Assembly: GCF_036178845.1 (NCBI RefSeq)
Contig: NZ_CP108070.1
Location: 8,866,001 to 8,930,000 of the forward strand
Reading direction: 5' to 3'
Origin: Streptomyces sp. NBC_00271
GTDB taxonomy: Bacteria > Actinomycetota > Actinomycetes > Streptomycetales > Streptomycetaceae
DNA length: 64,000 nucleotides
Positions 1 to 8,954 of the stretch are shown here, one piece after another (position 1 is the first letter of the stretch; every line of letters begins with the position of its first letter). Below the pieces are notes generated by a model. The model saw only the letters and a program-made list of their open reading frames with translations, was not told the origin of the DNA and did no database searches. The position numbers and the translations under genes were made by a program.

Positions 1-103
1 GGATGACCGAGGTGGAGGTATGCCGGAGCATGTGGAATCCGTCCGCTCCCAGATCGCGCCACAGCGGCGTCGCTCTCGCAGGTCAACGCTCGCCGTCGCA
101 GGG

Positions 104-373
104 TCAGAGCCAGTCCTTCCGCTTGAAGATGACGTACAGACTGGTGCAGACGATCGCCATCAGGACGATCGCGAAGGGATATCCGAGCACCCAGTGCAAC
201 TCCGGCATGCGCTCGAAGTTCATGCCGTAGATCGTCCCGACCAGGGTCGGGGCGAACAGGATGGCCGCCCAGGACGAGATCTTCTTGAAGTTGTCTACCA
301 AGATGTGCTGACCTGCGGTGATGCGTCCAGCACCGACTCTGACCTGGATGGATACCCCTTTCAGGCTCTTTCA
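104..373 (-). pseudogene. CorA-type magnesium transporter, C-terminal fragment
   Basis: The minus-strand reading ends with the CorA family signature YGMNF followed by MPELHW, between two hydrophobic stretches, and finishes with a short basic tail. This is the pore-forming C-terminus of a CorA-type Mg/Co channel. The frame is open only back to a TGA at about 371-373, so the cytoplasmic N-terminal domain (normally about 250 residues) is missing. I see a decayed fragment; it could not form a channel. The in-frame TTG at 301 is the first possible start but has no clear ribosome site. Confidence 0.75.
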
Positions 374-855
374 GGATCGTGCCGCGTTACGCAGCCCATT
401 CTCCCCACGCGCTCCCCACGGCGGCTCGTGCTCCCCAGATTCTCCCCAGGAGAGTTGCCGGGTGGTGATCGTTGGGCGTGCTCTGGAAGGCCCGCCGACC
501 ATGTGCTCCGGTCACGCTTCGTGGCCGATGGCGGCACGGAAGATGCTGCAGTACTGCCGCAGGGACTGCGCCAGTACATACGTCTCCCGGCCTGTGCCCG
601 CCACTGGGGATCCGGGCATGACGTCCAAGAGCAGCGGGAACTCTCTGGGACCTTTCTGGGACTTCCGGCCGCGTCAACGAGCACGAGCGTGAGACAGCCG
701 AAAGGCCATCTACGCACGTCAGTAACACGAAGCCGCCCAGCATTCCAGGGCACAGGGTCGTCTGGTCTCTCCCGGGACAACTCACCATGAGGGCGCGCCC
801 GCGACTCCCTCAAGACTGCGTGAGAGCTGACGGCAGGCCAACGGGACGGAGAGTA
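374..855. other. Non-coding stretch, no gene recognised
   Basis: Open frames here are overlapping GC-rich shadows with no recognisable motif. The only visible structure is a run of four CTCCCCA/CTCCCCAG-type direct repeats at about 400-446. It may be debris of an integrated element, but nothing supports a specific call. Confidence 0.4.
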
Positions 856-889
856 GCGGATCACCCCCGCGTCCGCGGGAGTGATCCGC
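856..889. repeat. Nested inverted repeat resembling a single type I-E CRISPR repeat
   Basis: Outer arms GCGGATCAC (856-864) and GTGATCCGC (881-889) are perfect complements, and an inner CCCGCG/CGCGGG pair makes a second stem. The left 29 nt are close to actinobacterial type I-E CRISPR repeats as I remember them (CGGATCACCCCCGCG then a GCGGG arm). There is only one copy, with no second repeat at spacer distance and no cas genes, so it is not an array. It directly adjoins the IS110 remnant. Confidence 0.45.
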
Positions 890-1480
890 ACTTCGCCGGT
901 GGAAGACCTCGCCGACGGCGAGCGGATAGTGCGCGTCCCGCCCAAACTCATGACTCACCGCCGTACCGCCGCCTGCACCTACGGCAAGTCCGACCCCATC
1001 GACGCCCTGGCCGCAGCCCGAGCTGCACTGCGGGAACCGGACCTGCCGACCGCGCACCTCGACGACGCGAGCAGAGAGGTGCGCCTGCTCATGGACCACC
1101 GCGACGACATGGTCGCCGAACGCACCCTCGTGATCAACCGGTTGCGCTGGCACCTGCACGAACTCGGCCCCGAACTCGACCCTCCTGCTCGCAGTCTCAC
1201 CCAGCCCAAGCAGATAAAGAGTGCCTACGCGCGGCACAGCGGAACCGCGCCTCTGCCCGTGTGGTCCGGCAACCGATAACGTCACCGACTCAGCCGTATG
1301 GGAGACCGCCAGCTCAACGTCGCACTGCACCGCATCGCGATCACGCAAGCCCAATTTCATCCCGAAGCACGGGACTACCTACAGCGCCGCCGCCAGGCCG
1401 GGGACACCACCACCGAATCGATCCGCGTCCTAAAGCGCTGGCTTTCCGACGTCGTCCACCAGGCCTTGCGCCGCGACGCT
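881..1480 (+). mobile_element. IS110-family transposase remnant
   Basis: The reading has typical IS110 (DEDD) segments: VRVPPKLM, GKSDPIDALAAARAALREP, then a dimerisation-like helix with MDHRDDMVAERTLVINRL. The middle of the protein is deleted, and the conserved C-terminal block AYARHSGTAPLPVWSGNR follows directly. A one-base frameshift near 1279-1298 moves the rest (RQLNVALHRIAITQ and RRQAGDTTTESIRVLKRWL) to another frame. The transposase cannot be functional. No clear insertion boundaries were identified. Confidence 0.8.
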
Positions 1481-1515
1481 CACTCTGCCGAGGAGCCACT
1501 CGCCGTTGATGTGGC

Positions 1516-2295
1516 TCAGGGCCTGTACACCATCCCGGGCTGGGGCTTGGCGGGGGCGAGCAGCTGCGACACCGTGACGATGGTGTAGCCGCGCTGCTTG
1601 AGCGCCTTGATGATTCCCGGGACGGCGGGAACGGTCCCCTTGTGCAGGTCGTGCAGCAGGATGATGCCGTCGCGGTGGGTCTGGTCGAGCACCCGCTTGG
1701 TGATCAGGGCCGAGTCGGTCGTCTCGTAGTCCTTGGCCGTGACGCTCCACAGCACCTGCGCCAGCCCCAGGTCCCGGCAGATCTTGGCCACCTTGCGGTT
1801 GGTGCGGCCCTCCGGCGGACGCATCAGGATGGGCCTGGTGCCAGTGATCTTCTCGATGGCGTCCTGTGTCCGGGTCAGCTCCTGACGGGCGTCGTCCGTG
1901 TTGATATCCGTCAAAACCTCGTGATACCACGTGTGATTGCCGATTTCGTGCCCCTCGTCCGAGATGCGACGCAGGATCTCGGGGTACTTCGCGATGTGGC
2001 CCTTGCCCTGCACGAAGAACGTCGCGTGCAGATCATCCTGCTTCAGGATGTCCAGCAGCTTGGGGGTCGTCAGGCTGGGGCCGCCGTCGAAGGTGAGGGC
2101 CACGCACTTCGCCTTACGGCAGTCGACGTTCCCTGTCACCGATCCCGATGCCTTGCCCCGGGCGGCGCGCGGCGACGTGTGATCGTAGGTCGTCACCGTC
2201 ATGGTCAGAGTCACGGCGACGGCCAGGACGACGGCCGCCGCTGTCGCGACGGCGATGAGTATGCGTGACCGTCTTGTACGTGCGTTGAAGAACAT
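1516..2295 (-). CDS. Secreted or membrane-anchored polysaccharide deacetylase (NodB family)
   Basis: 259 residues. The N-terminus has a basic start and a hydrophobic helix (about 10-35), a signal anchor or signal peptide. The NodB domain follows: motif 1 TFDGGP near residue 68, motif 2 NHTWYH near 120, motif 3 RPPEGRTN, and a C-terminal LLHD motif. The usual motif 1 is TFDDGP; here the second Asp, a metal ligand, is Gly, so metal binding may be altered. The family deacetylates cell-wall or capsular glycans outside the membrane. The ATG at 2295 was chosen because GAAAGGG lies just upstream; the longer open frame overlaps the acyltransferase gene. It follows that gene at a 35-nt gap and is probably co-transcribed. 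Confidence 0.85.
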   Translation of the reverse strand: MFFNARTRRSRILIAVATAAAVVLAVAVTLTMTVTTYDHTSPRAARGKASGSVTGNVDCRKAKCVALTFDGGPSLTTPKLLDILKQDDLHATFFVQGKGHIAKYPEILRRISDEGHEIGNHTWYHEVLTDINTDDARQELTRTQDAIEKITGTRPILMRPPEGRTNRKVAKICRDLGLAQVLWSVTAKDYETTDSALITKRVLDQTHRDGIILLHDLHKGTVPAVPGIIKALKQRGYTIVTVSQLLAPAKPQPGMVYRP

Positions 2296-2330
2296 ACGAG
2301 CCCTTTCATCGGTGGGGTGGGGTTCCGGGG

Positions 2331-3467
2331 TTACCGCGTGCGGGTGAGAGCGGGTTGCGCGGCAAGGTCCCGCGGCCGCATGTCGAGCGTCAGGCGATGC
2401 CTCAGACGGCGTCCGAGCCGACGCTCCACCAGGGTGTGGACCAGCAGGGACAGCCCCAGCATGCAGATGACGGACAGCGCCATCGAGGGCAGCGGCCCCA
2501 GCCTCGGGAACGCCCGGATCAAGCCCTTGGCCAAGGGGATTCCGAGGCTCTGGTGGACGAGGTAGAAGGGGTAGGTGAGCGCCCCCGCGGTGACCGGCCA
2601 ACGCCATCGCAGTCCGGCGAGCGGGCCGATTCCGGCGAGGGCCAGCAGTCCGAGGCAGAGGGTGAGAACGACCGCGCAGACGGCCCAAGAGGGCCGGCCC
2701 TCGCCAGGGGGTGCGGCGGCGTGGTCGGCCACCCGCAGTTCGAGCACGGTGAGCTGGTAGCACCAGGCGAAACCGAGCAGTAGCCAGAGTAGGAGGCTCT
2801 GTCCGAACCTGTGCATGAGGTAGAGCACGATCCCGGCGACGAACAGGCCGGTGTACCGGGGCAGTACGAAGTCGTCGAGCAGGGGCGAGTGGAGTTCAAG
2901 GGCGATGACACCGGCGAGGAGCCAGGCTCCGCAGAAGGCCACCACCCGCCGGTAGGACAGGCCGAAGACGAGCAGTGCGGCCATCAGCAGGTAGAAGCGT
3001 GCCTCCACCCAGAGGGTCCAGCTGACTCCGTCGACCGGATCGAGCCCCAGCGGCCCTGGGGCCATAGTCAGGTTCCCCAGAATCGTACGGGGGTCGATGC
3101 GCGTGGTGGCGGGCCGATGGCCCAGCCGCGAGGCCAGGACTAGCAGGACGACCAGGAGTACCGCGCACCAGTAGGCCGGGAAGAGCCGTGAGATTCGGGA
3201 GACGGCGAACTGTGCGGGAGTTCTTCCCCAGCAGCTCATGCAGATCACGAAGCCGCTGATGAGGAAGAAGAACTCGACGCCGAGCCACCCGTAGCCGCTG
3301 ATCTCGTGCAGGAACGGGGCGAGATCCCGGAGCTCGGTTCTGCCCCAGAAGTGTGGGGTGGGCGTTCCCAGGAAGTGGTACGCGGCCACCATCAGCGCTG
3401 CCACCAGACGTAGCCCGTCTATCGTGGTCAGGCGCGACTGCTCGTTGTGAGGTTCGGGGGACGGCAC
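2331..3467 (-). CDS. Acyltransferase 3 family membrane protein (OafA-like)
   Basis: 378 residues with about ten hydrophobic segments. The N-terminal TIDGLRLVAALMVAAYHF block, with the expected His, and the FFLISGFVI segment are hallmarks of acyltransferase-3 proteins, which move acyl groups (often acetyl) onto exported sugars or peptidoglycan. The C-terminus is a short cytoplasmic Arg-rich tail. The start is GTG. It sits 12 nt after the truncated methyltransferase and 35 nt before the deacetylase, so the three read as one surface-glycan modification unit. The substrate is not predictable. Confidence 0.85.
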   Translation of the reverse strand: MPSPEPHNEQSRLTTIDGLRLVAALMVAAYHFLGTPTPHFWGRTELRDLAPFLHEISGYGWLGVEFFFLISGFVICMSCWGRTPAQFAVSRISRLFPAYWCAVLLVVLLVLASRLGHRPATTRIDPRTILGNLTMAPGPLGLDPVDGVSWTLWVEARFYLLMAALLVFGLSYRRVVAFCGAWLLAGVIALELHSPLLDDFVLPRYTGLFVAGIVLYLMHRFGQSLLLWLLLGFAWCYQLTVLELRVADHAAAPPGEGRPSWAVCAVVLTLCLGLLALAGIGPLAGLRWRWPVTAGALTYPFYLVHQSLGIPLAKGLIRAFPRLGPLPSMALSVICMLGLSLLVHTLVERRLGRRLRHRLTLDMRPRDLAAQPALTRTR

Positions 3468-3479
3468 GTCGGGGCCGTG

Positions 3480-3938
3480 TCAGCAGACAGTGGGTAGGGG
3501 CGAGCGGCTGACGCGTATCTTCGACGGACCGTGCGGGCGCTGCTCCCAGTCCTCGAAGCCGTAGTAGTTGCCGGTGTGGAGGTGGCCGATGAAGTGCCAG
3601 CCGCCGCGTAGGTTGCTGCGGCCGATGTCGAGCATGCGGTGCTCGGGGCGCAGGCCGTGTTCGACGAGGTAGTCGAACTGCATCTGCTCGAGCGCCAGCC
3701 ACCGGTCGTGGGTCTGGCTGCCGACCGCGGCCTCCGGGTTGCGGCGGGTGTCCGAAGCCATCACGGCCCGGTGGTAGCCGACGTGGTCGGGGTGCTTGAG
3801 ACACAGCCACGCGTCCCGGCCAGCCCGGCGGAGGTACCGGACGACGCGGCCGGGGTGGCGCAGGGCGTAACCGGTCTTGTGGGTGAGGGCGGCGCGGTTG
3901 TGGCGCAGTTTCTTCGGCGACTTGGCGTCGACGGGCAT
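3480..3938 (-). pseudogene. Truncated class I SAM methyltransferase-like gene
   Basis: 152 residues with a basic N-terminal region and then the start of a Rossmann methyltransferase: MLDIGRSNLRGGWHFI and TGNYYGFEDWE near residues 107-130. Intact relatives continue for at least another 100 residues after the first two beta strands; here the protein stops just after them. The usual DIGCG core reads DIGRS. I infer a 3' truncated, probably inactive gene whose remainder was replaced by the acyltransferase downstream. Confidence 0.6.
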
Positions 3939-4010
3939 GGCGAAGCGACCTCCGTACAGACAAAGGGGGGAATCCGGGTGAGAGGTGAGGGAGACGGTAC
4001 GGCGACGACG

Positions 4011-4967
4011 TCAGACGCGGCGGCGCAGGAGCAGCACGGTGACGACCGTGAGCAGCACGGCCAGACCGCCGAGGATGGCGGTATCGGTCCACTGGAAGGT
4101 CCAGTAGTCACCGGCCGGGTTGGCCTCGTAGAAGCGGGCCACGTACCCGTGCGCCGTCATGCACTCCTTGAGCTGGGCACCTGACGGGAAGGGGCAGTTG
4201 AACACGGAGTCGTGGCGGCCGGAGGCTGTGATCAGGCCGTAGTTACCGGTCGACCACTTCTCGCCCATCGGCGCTTTGGGGGTGCCGCCGGCACTGACGT
4301 AGGTGCGCGGCGGGACCAGTAGCCGGGCCCAGTGTGTCCACTCCAGCAGGAGTGTCATCATCCCCGTCACCAGCAGAGTTAGGCCCATCGCTGCCAGGAC
4401 CCGGCGGGCCAGCAGGCCCAGCAGTGTGCCGGCCGCCAGGCCGAACAGGGCCGCCGCGACGACGCGAGGGCCCGAGCCGCTCAGGGCCGTGTTGTCATAC
4501 CAGAACAGGCCGTAGCTGCGGTCGGCGGCCGGTCGCCACCACCATGCGAACGCTCCCGCGAGCAGGCCGGACAGGACGGTCGTGGTCGCCGCGGCCAGGG
4601 CGAACCGGGAGGCGAACCACTGACCGCGGCTCAGACCCTGGGCGAGGACCAGGCGGTGTGTGCCCAGTTCCCGGTCGCGGCCCAGCAACGGGGCGCCCCA
4701 GAAGACGCCGATGACGACGGGCAGGGCGATGTTCAGCGCCCCGAGGTACTTCAGCGGTTCGACATCCAGCAGGAGGGGCAGGCCGGTGTCGGACCGCGTG
4801 CAGTACAGCGGCCCGGTGGCGCAGTGGTCGAACAGCCCGCTGCGCAGTGCGTCCAGCATGCCCGAGCGGTAGTACGCGGCGATCGCCGCGGTGAGGACCA
4901 GCGCGGCCGCACCGATGCCTGCTGGTACGCGCTGCTGGCGCCAGGCGAGCCAGAAGGAGCCCTTCAC
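4011..4967 (-). CDS. ABC-2 type transporter permease
   Basis: 318 residues with six predicted membrane spans: one near residue 20, others near 70-95, 115-145, 165-185, 190-210, and one at the extreme C-terminus before an RRRV tail. Between spans 5 and 6 lies an extracytoplasmic loop of about 90 residues with two cysteines. The family forms the membrane half of ABC exporters. The GTG start overlaps the ATPase stop by 4 nt, so translation is coupled. Substrate unknown; YtrA-controlled ABC systems are often linked to cell-wall antibiotic stress. Confidence 0.85.
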   Translation of the reverse strand: MKGSFWLAWRQQRVPAGIGAAALVLTAAIAAYYRSGMLDALRSGLFDHCATGPLYCTRSDTGLPLLLDVEPLKYLGALNIALPVVIGVFWGAPLLGRDRELGTHRLVLAQGLSRGQWFASRFALAAATTTVLSGLLAGAFAWWWRPAADRSYGLFWYDNTALSGSGPRVVAAALFGLAAGTLLGLLARRVLAAMGLTLLVTGMMTLLLEWTHWARLLVPPRTYVSAGGTPKAPMGEKWSTGNYGLITASGRHDSVFNCPFPSGAQLKECMTAHGYVARFYEANPAGDYWTFQWTDTAILGGLAVLLTVVTVLLLRRRV

Positions 4968-5878
4968 GCCGCCGCCTCCGTCCGCTCGCCCGCGGCGGGA
5001 TGCCCCGGTGCCTCGTCGGCCTGGAGATAGCCGATCAGGATGTCCTCCAGCCTGGGCCGTGCTACGTGCCAGTCACCGCGCAGTGGTCCGCCTTGCCGTA
5101 TCAGGGCGGTCAGTTGCCTGCCGGCGGTACGGCGCTGTACGACAGTGTGCTGTCCGACCAGGGCGTCGGCCCGGTCGGCGGGTCCGGTCAGAAGGGCGTG
5201 GCTCTCGCGCAGTGCCTCGGCGTCCTCGCTCAGCTCGGCGCGGCCGTCGCGCAGCACCAGCACCCAGTCGCAGGTCTCCTCCAGTTCGGGCAGGACGTGC
5301 GAGGACAGCACGATGCTCGTGCCGCGCTCGGCGGCCTCGGCCATGAGCTCCGCCATGATCTCGCCTCGTGCCACGGGGTCGAGGTCGGCCAACGGCTCGT
5401 CGAGCAGCAGGAGTTCGGGCCGCTTGCCCAGGGCCAGAGCAAGCGCGACGCGGGTGCGCCGCCCGGGGGACAGGTCGCCGACGCGGGCGTGGAGCGGGAT
5501 GCCGCCCTCGTGGACGATCCGCTCGGCGGCCGTCCGGTCCCACGAGGAGTTCAGCTTCTCGCCCATCAGCAGGGTGTCCGCCACAGTGAAACGGGGGTAG
5601 AGCGGCTTGTCCTGGGTGAGCAGGGCGACCCGGGCGCGAGCCGCGGACGTGCCGGGCGCGGTACCCAGCACACGCAGTTCCCCCGAACCGGCTCGCAGGA
5701 GGCCGCCGGCCAGGTGCAGCAGGGTGCTCTTGCCGGCGCCGTTGCGCCCTACGAGGGCGGCGATACGACCGCCGGGTACGGTGAACTCGCAGTCCCGTAG
5801 GGCCCAGCCGCCCCGCCTCCGGTACCGGAATCCGAGTTCCGTGGCGCGCAACGCGGCCGGCGCGTCAGGCCCGGTCAT
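4964..5878 (-). CDS. ABC transporter ATP-binding protein
   Basis: 304 residues. Walker A GRNGAGKST at about 44-52, a degenerate signature LSPGRRTRVALA (normally LSGGQ), Walker B LLLLDEPLADLD and a switch His in SSHVLPE. The C-terminal third is an accessory region. It energises the permease encoded next to it. It overlaps the GntR gene and the permease gene by 4 nt each, giving a three-gene operon read from 6306 to 4011. Confidence 0.9.
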   Translation of the reverse strand: MTGPDAPAALRATELGFRYRRRGGWALRDCEFTVPGGRIAALVGRNGAGKSTLLHLAGGLLRAGSGELRVLGTAPGTSAARARVALLTQDKPLYPRFTVADTLLMGEKLNSSWDRTAAERIVHEGGIPLHARVGDLSPGRRTRVALALALGKRPELLLLDEPLADLDPVARGEIMAELMAEAAERGTSIVLSSHVLPELEETCDWVLVLRDGRAELSEDAEALRESHALLTGPADRADALVGQHTVVQRRTAGRQLTALIRQGGPLRGDWHVARPRLEDILIGYLQADEAPGHPAAGERTEAAA

Positions 5879-6306
5879 GCGTCCTCCTTCTTCCGTTCCC
5901 GGTCGCCCGGGGTGTGGCTGTCATGTTCGTTGTCGTAGGCGTCCAGAACTGCTGTGACCATGGCGAGGACATCGGCCCGTTCCAGGCCTTCGGCCCGGGC
6001 GTGTGCCACCCAGTCGGTGACCTCCCGGCGCAGCGGCGAGTCGTCCTCTGTGCCGGGCCGGGCGAGTGATCGCGTCACGAAGGTTCCGAGACCGCGGCGC
6101 AGTTCGACCAGGCCGGCCTGCTCCAAGCCACGGTAGGCCCGGAGTACCGTGTTGGGGTTGATGGCGGTCGCCGCCACCACCTCCTTGGCCGTGGGCAGCT
6201 TGTCCCCGACCTTGAGGAAGCCCATCCGGAGCGCTCGCTCGGTCTGCTCGATGATCTGCACGTAGGCCGGTACGCCGCTGCCACGGTCGATCCGGTAGTC
6301 GATCAC
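5875..6306 (-). CDS. GntR-family regulator, YtrA subfamily
   Basis: 143 residues: an N-terminal winged helix-turn-helix (IDRGSGVPAYVQIIEQ through LRAYRGLEQAGLVELRRGLG, residues 7-75) and a short helical C-terminal part, the compact form typical of YtrA. Such proteins repress their own GntR-ABC operon until a cell-envelope signal appears. It is the first gene of the operon. A short AT-richer patch (TGCTAATGAATTAATGG, 6333-6349) upstream is a plausible promoter/operator. Confidence 0.88.
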   Translation of the reverse strand: MIDYRIDRGSGVPAYVQIIEQTERALRMGFLKVGDKLPTAKEVVAATAINPNTVLRAYRGLEQAGLVELRRGLGTFVTRSLARPGTEDDSPLRREVTDWVAHARAEGLERADVLAMVTAVLDAYDNEHDSHTPGDRERKKEDA

Positions 6307-6546
6307 GTCGCCTTCCTCGGTTCCACCATGCTTGTGCTAATGAATTAATGGAAGCATGGTGGATGTCCGGGGCACTGTCAAACGCCTATGGCAAGCGCCA
6401 CGCCCAGACGACCTATCAAGTATCAAGTGGCACCGCGCCTGTCCTTCGGACAGCGCGTGTTCAGTCTGGCGCTGTTCGCCGGTTGTCGGCGGGCTGGCGG
6501 GGTGCCATACCTGGTTTCTTCCTGGGCATCGCGGGACTCGTGATGC

Positions 6547-6805
6547 TGACGGCGGGGCCGTCGCGGAAGCCACCGTGCTCCCGATCCGCATCTTCGGTCC
6601 GGTCGGAGTTCCGCTGGCGTCGATCTTCATGCTGGTCATGGTGATGCCGCTCGCCTCGGTCATGCCCGCCGGCGGCGGCGTCCGCGCGGTGGACGGCATC
6701 GCCTACTTCGACCACGACGGACTGACCAGCGGCATTGTGGTGTTGTCGGTATGGATCGCCCTCTGTGTGGCGGGGCTGTTCCTGCTGACCGGATCGCCGC
6801 ATCGA
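6547..6805 (+). pseudogene. Membrane-protein C-terminal remnant related to the gene at 38501-39757
   Basis: A plus-strand reading contains FGPVGVPLASIFMLVMV, then PAGGGVRAVDGIAYFDHDG and a terminal hydrophobic helix. This lines up with the C-terminus of the intact membrane protein at 38501-39757 (LLGPAGLGLSAALMVFVG, PPGAGASLLRDTTYFDGN, then the last span). Only the last two spans remain, with no start. The rest of 6307-7130 shows nothing else I can recognise. Confidence 0.5.
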
Positions 6806-7137
6806 CGCGATCCTGCATCGCGAGGTCGTGTGATCGGCGGTTGCAACAGGCCCCGGACCACGTACGACTCGATGCGCACTGTGTCCAACCCGCTCACGAG
6901 TCGTTGCTCGCCCTCGTGGAGGTCGCGGGGCGACAGCGAGCCTTCACCGCGCACGCCGCCTGGCTCTCCGGCCTCCGGCGGACCCTTCTGCTCATCAGGG
7001 GATCCGGCAGAGGCGGATATGCCCAGGCCCTGCAGGGCTCTGCCTCGTTGATGACGCCCGCCTCGGAGCACCGGCAAATTGCGGCACGGCCAGTGCCTGT
7101 GCTGTCACATGAGTGCGAAATCCCACTGCTACAGCTG

Positions 7138-7164
7138 TGTCACACCGTCTGGCCCTGTCTTGTC
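7138..7164 (+). promoter_or_regulatory. ECF41-type promoter: TGTCACA-N16-TGTC
   Basis: TGTCACA at 7138-7144, 16 nt, TGTC(TAAC) at 7161. The -10 ends 32 nt before the ndh ATG. A second TGTCACA at 7103 lacks a matching -10. Confidence 0.75.
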
Positions 7165-7196
7165 TAACAGGTGTCGAACAACAAACAGAGGGTCTG

Positions 7197-8552
7197 ATGC
7201 GTGAAATTGTGATTGTCGGTGGCGGCTATGCAGGCTTCTACGCTGCATGGGGCCTTGAGAAGAGGCTTGGTACAGCAGAGGCGCGGATCACGGTTGTCGA
7301 CCCCCGCCCTTACATGACATACCAACCGTTTCTGCCGGAGGTGACGGCCGGATCGGTCGAGGCTCGTCACGCCGCCGTGTCGCTGCGGCGGCACCTGCGC
7401 CGTGCCCGGTTGGTCGCAGGGACCGTGACCGCGATCCGCCATGCAGACCGGACGATCACGGTACGGCCTGCCAAGGGAGCTGACTACGAGCTGAGTTATG
7501 ACACTCTCGTCGTCACCGCCGGCGCCGTGACCCGCACCTTCCCCATCCCGGGGCTTGCGCAGCACGCGATCGGTCTGAAGCACGTCGAAGAGGCGGTGGC
7601 CATCCGCGACCGGCTGATGACCGCGTTCGACCAGGCGGCGTCCTTGCCTCCCGGCGCCGAGCGGCGAAGGCTGCTGACCGTGACGTTCGTGGGTGGCGGG
7701 TTCTCCGGGGTCGAGGGCTTCGGAGAACTGCTGTCGCTCGCGACGGCGATGCTGAAGTCGTATCAGGAGCTGAGCAGCGACGAGCTGTCCTTCCATCTGG
7801 TCGAGGCCCGGGGCCGCATTCTGCCCGAGGTGGGGGACAAGCCGGGCGCCTGGGTGGTGCGCTCTTTGGAACGCCGTGGCGCGCACGTTCACCTCAACAC
7901 ACAGATCCGCTCCCTCGCCGACGGCCATGTAGTGCTTTCCAACGGGGAGGAGTTCGATTCCGCGTTGGTCGTATGGACCGCCGGCAATGCCTCCAATCCG
8001 GTCGTGCACAATCACTCGGATCTCCCGATCGACGAGCGAGGTCTGCTTGTGGTCCGGCCCGATCTGCGCGTGGGTACCGACAGCGAACTCGTTTCGGATG
8101 CATGGGCGGCCGGCGATGACGCGGCCGTTCCCGACCTGGCTTCAACGGTGCCGGGGGCTCACACGGTGCCGAACGCCCAGCACGCCGTACGGCAGGGCAG
8201 ACGCCTCGCGAAGAACATCGTGGCCGACCTGCGCGGACGGCGGATCAAAAACTACCGCCACAGCAGTTTGGGGGTGGTGGCCACGTTGGGGCTGGGACGG
8301 GGCATCTTCCAGTACAAGAGGATCGTCATCAAGGGGCTTCCTGCCTGGCTGATGCACCGGGGCTATCACGTCCTGGCCGTGCCTTCATGGGAACGTAAGA
8401 TCCGCGTCCTCACGGTCTGGCTCACGGCTGCGGTCTTCGGCCGAGATCTCGTCTCCCTCGCCTCCGTCCAGCATCCACGGGACGCGTTCGTCACGAGCGG
8501 CGATCCGCAGCGCCCTGGGGAGAGCCCGACGAGTGGCCACAGGGCCGCCTGA
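7197..8552 (+). CDS. ndh: Type II NADH dehydrogenase-like FAD oxidoreductase (NDH-2)
   Basis: 451 residues. N-terminal FAD-binding GGGYAG at 8-13, an NAD-binding GGGFSGVE near 166, and a C-terminal amphipathic region as in monotopic NDH-2. The enzyme passes electrons from NADH to quinone without pumping protons. The in-frame ATG at 7197 is preferred over the upstream start because the FAD motif begins right after it and CAGAGGG precedes it. Its promoter belongs to the shared TGTCACA set, so it is probably induced with the cytochrome b and flavoprotein genes elsewhere in the window. Confidence 0.88.
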   Translation: MREIVIVGGGYAGFYAAWGLEKRLGTAEARITVVDPRPYMTYQPFLPEVTAGSVEARHAAVSLRRHLRRARLVAGTVTAIRHADRTITVRPAKGADYELSYDTLVVTAGAVTRTFPIPGLAQHAIGLKHVEEAVAIRDRLMTAFDQAASLPPGAERRRLLTVTFVGGGFSGVEGFGELLSLATAMLKSYQELSSDELSFHLVEARGRILPEVGDKPGAWVVRSLERRGAHVHLNTQIRSLADGHVVLSNGEEFDSALVVWTAGNASNPVVHNHSDLPIDERGLLVVRPDLRVGTDSELVSDAWAAGDDAAVPDLASTVPGAHTVPNAQHAVRQGRRLAKNIVADLRGRRIKNYRHSSLGVVATLGLGRGIFQYKRIVIKGLPAWLMHRGYHVLAVPSWERKIRVLTVWLTAAVFGRDLVSLASVQHPRDAFVTSGDPQRPGESPTSGHRAA

Positions 8553-8835
8553 GCACGCGGGAAAGGCCGAGAGGCTGCCGGCGCCAGGCGGCAGCAGCCC
8601 GCCGGAGGGGGCGGTGAGCGGAGGCATGCCGCTCGGCAGGAGACGGAGCACGGCAACTGGGCCTGGGCTCGTGGCGCGGCGCGGCAGGTGTTTCCGACCG
8701 ATCGGACAACCAGAATGGGAGCGAGCCGAGCTGCCGCGCTGACTCGTCGTCGGCTCACGGGAACGTCGCCCGCGCACGATGCGGCCACGCGTGCTGCATC
8801 GTGGGCTTCCCTTCATCCGGCAGCCGCAGGACGCC

Positions 8836-8862
8836 TGTCACAGGTGGACGAGCTGCTCGGTC
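8836..8862 (+). promoter_or_regulatory. ECF41-type promoter: TGTCACA-N16-GGTC
   Basis: TGTCACA at 8836-8842 and GGTC at 8859-8862, 92 nt before the decayed epimerase frame. The promoter is intact although the gene is not. Confidence 0.7.
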
Positions 8863-8954
8863 CATTTGTTGTGAAGGCCGCACCACAACGGTGCGATCGA
8901 CGGTTTCCCTATGGCTCTTCCGTGGGAAGCCGTCGCGCAAGGGAAGGATTCTCC

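Noticed and set aside
3..790. Overlapping frames up to 256 codons at the left edge
   Set aside because: No domain or ribosome site; the only real signal is the CorA fragment on the minus strand.
856..889. A true CRISPR array
   Set aside because: Only one repeat-like unit, no spacer periodicity and no cas genes in the window.
1516..2763. The 415-codon form of the deacetylase
   Set aside because: The first 156 codons overlap the acyltransferase gene and are low-complexity Arg/Pro sequence; the ATG at 2295 has a good ribosome site.
7103..7129. A second TGTCACA before ndh
   Set aside because: The sequence 16 nt on is CTGC, not GGTC or TGTC, so it was not counted as a promoter.
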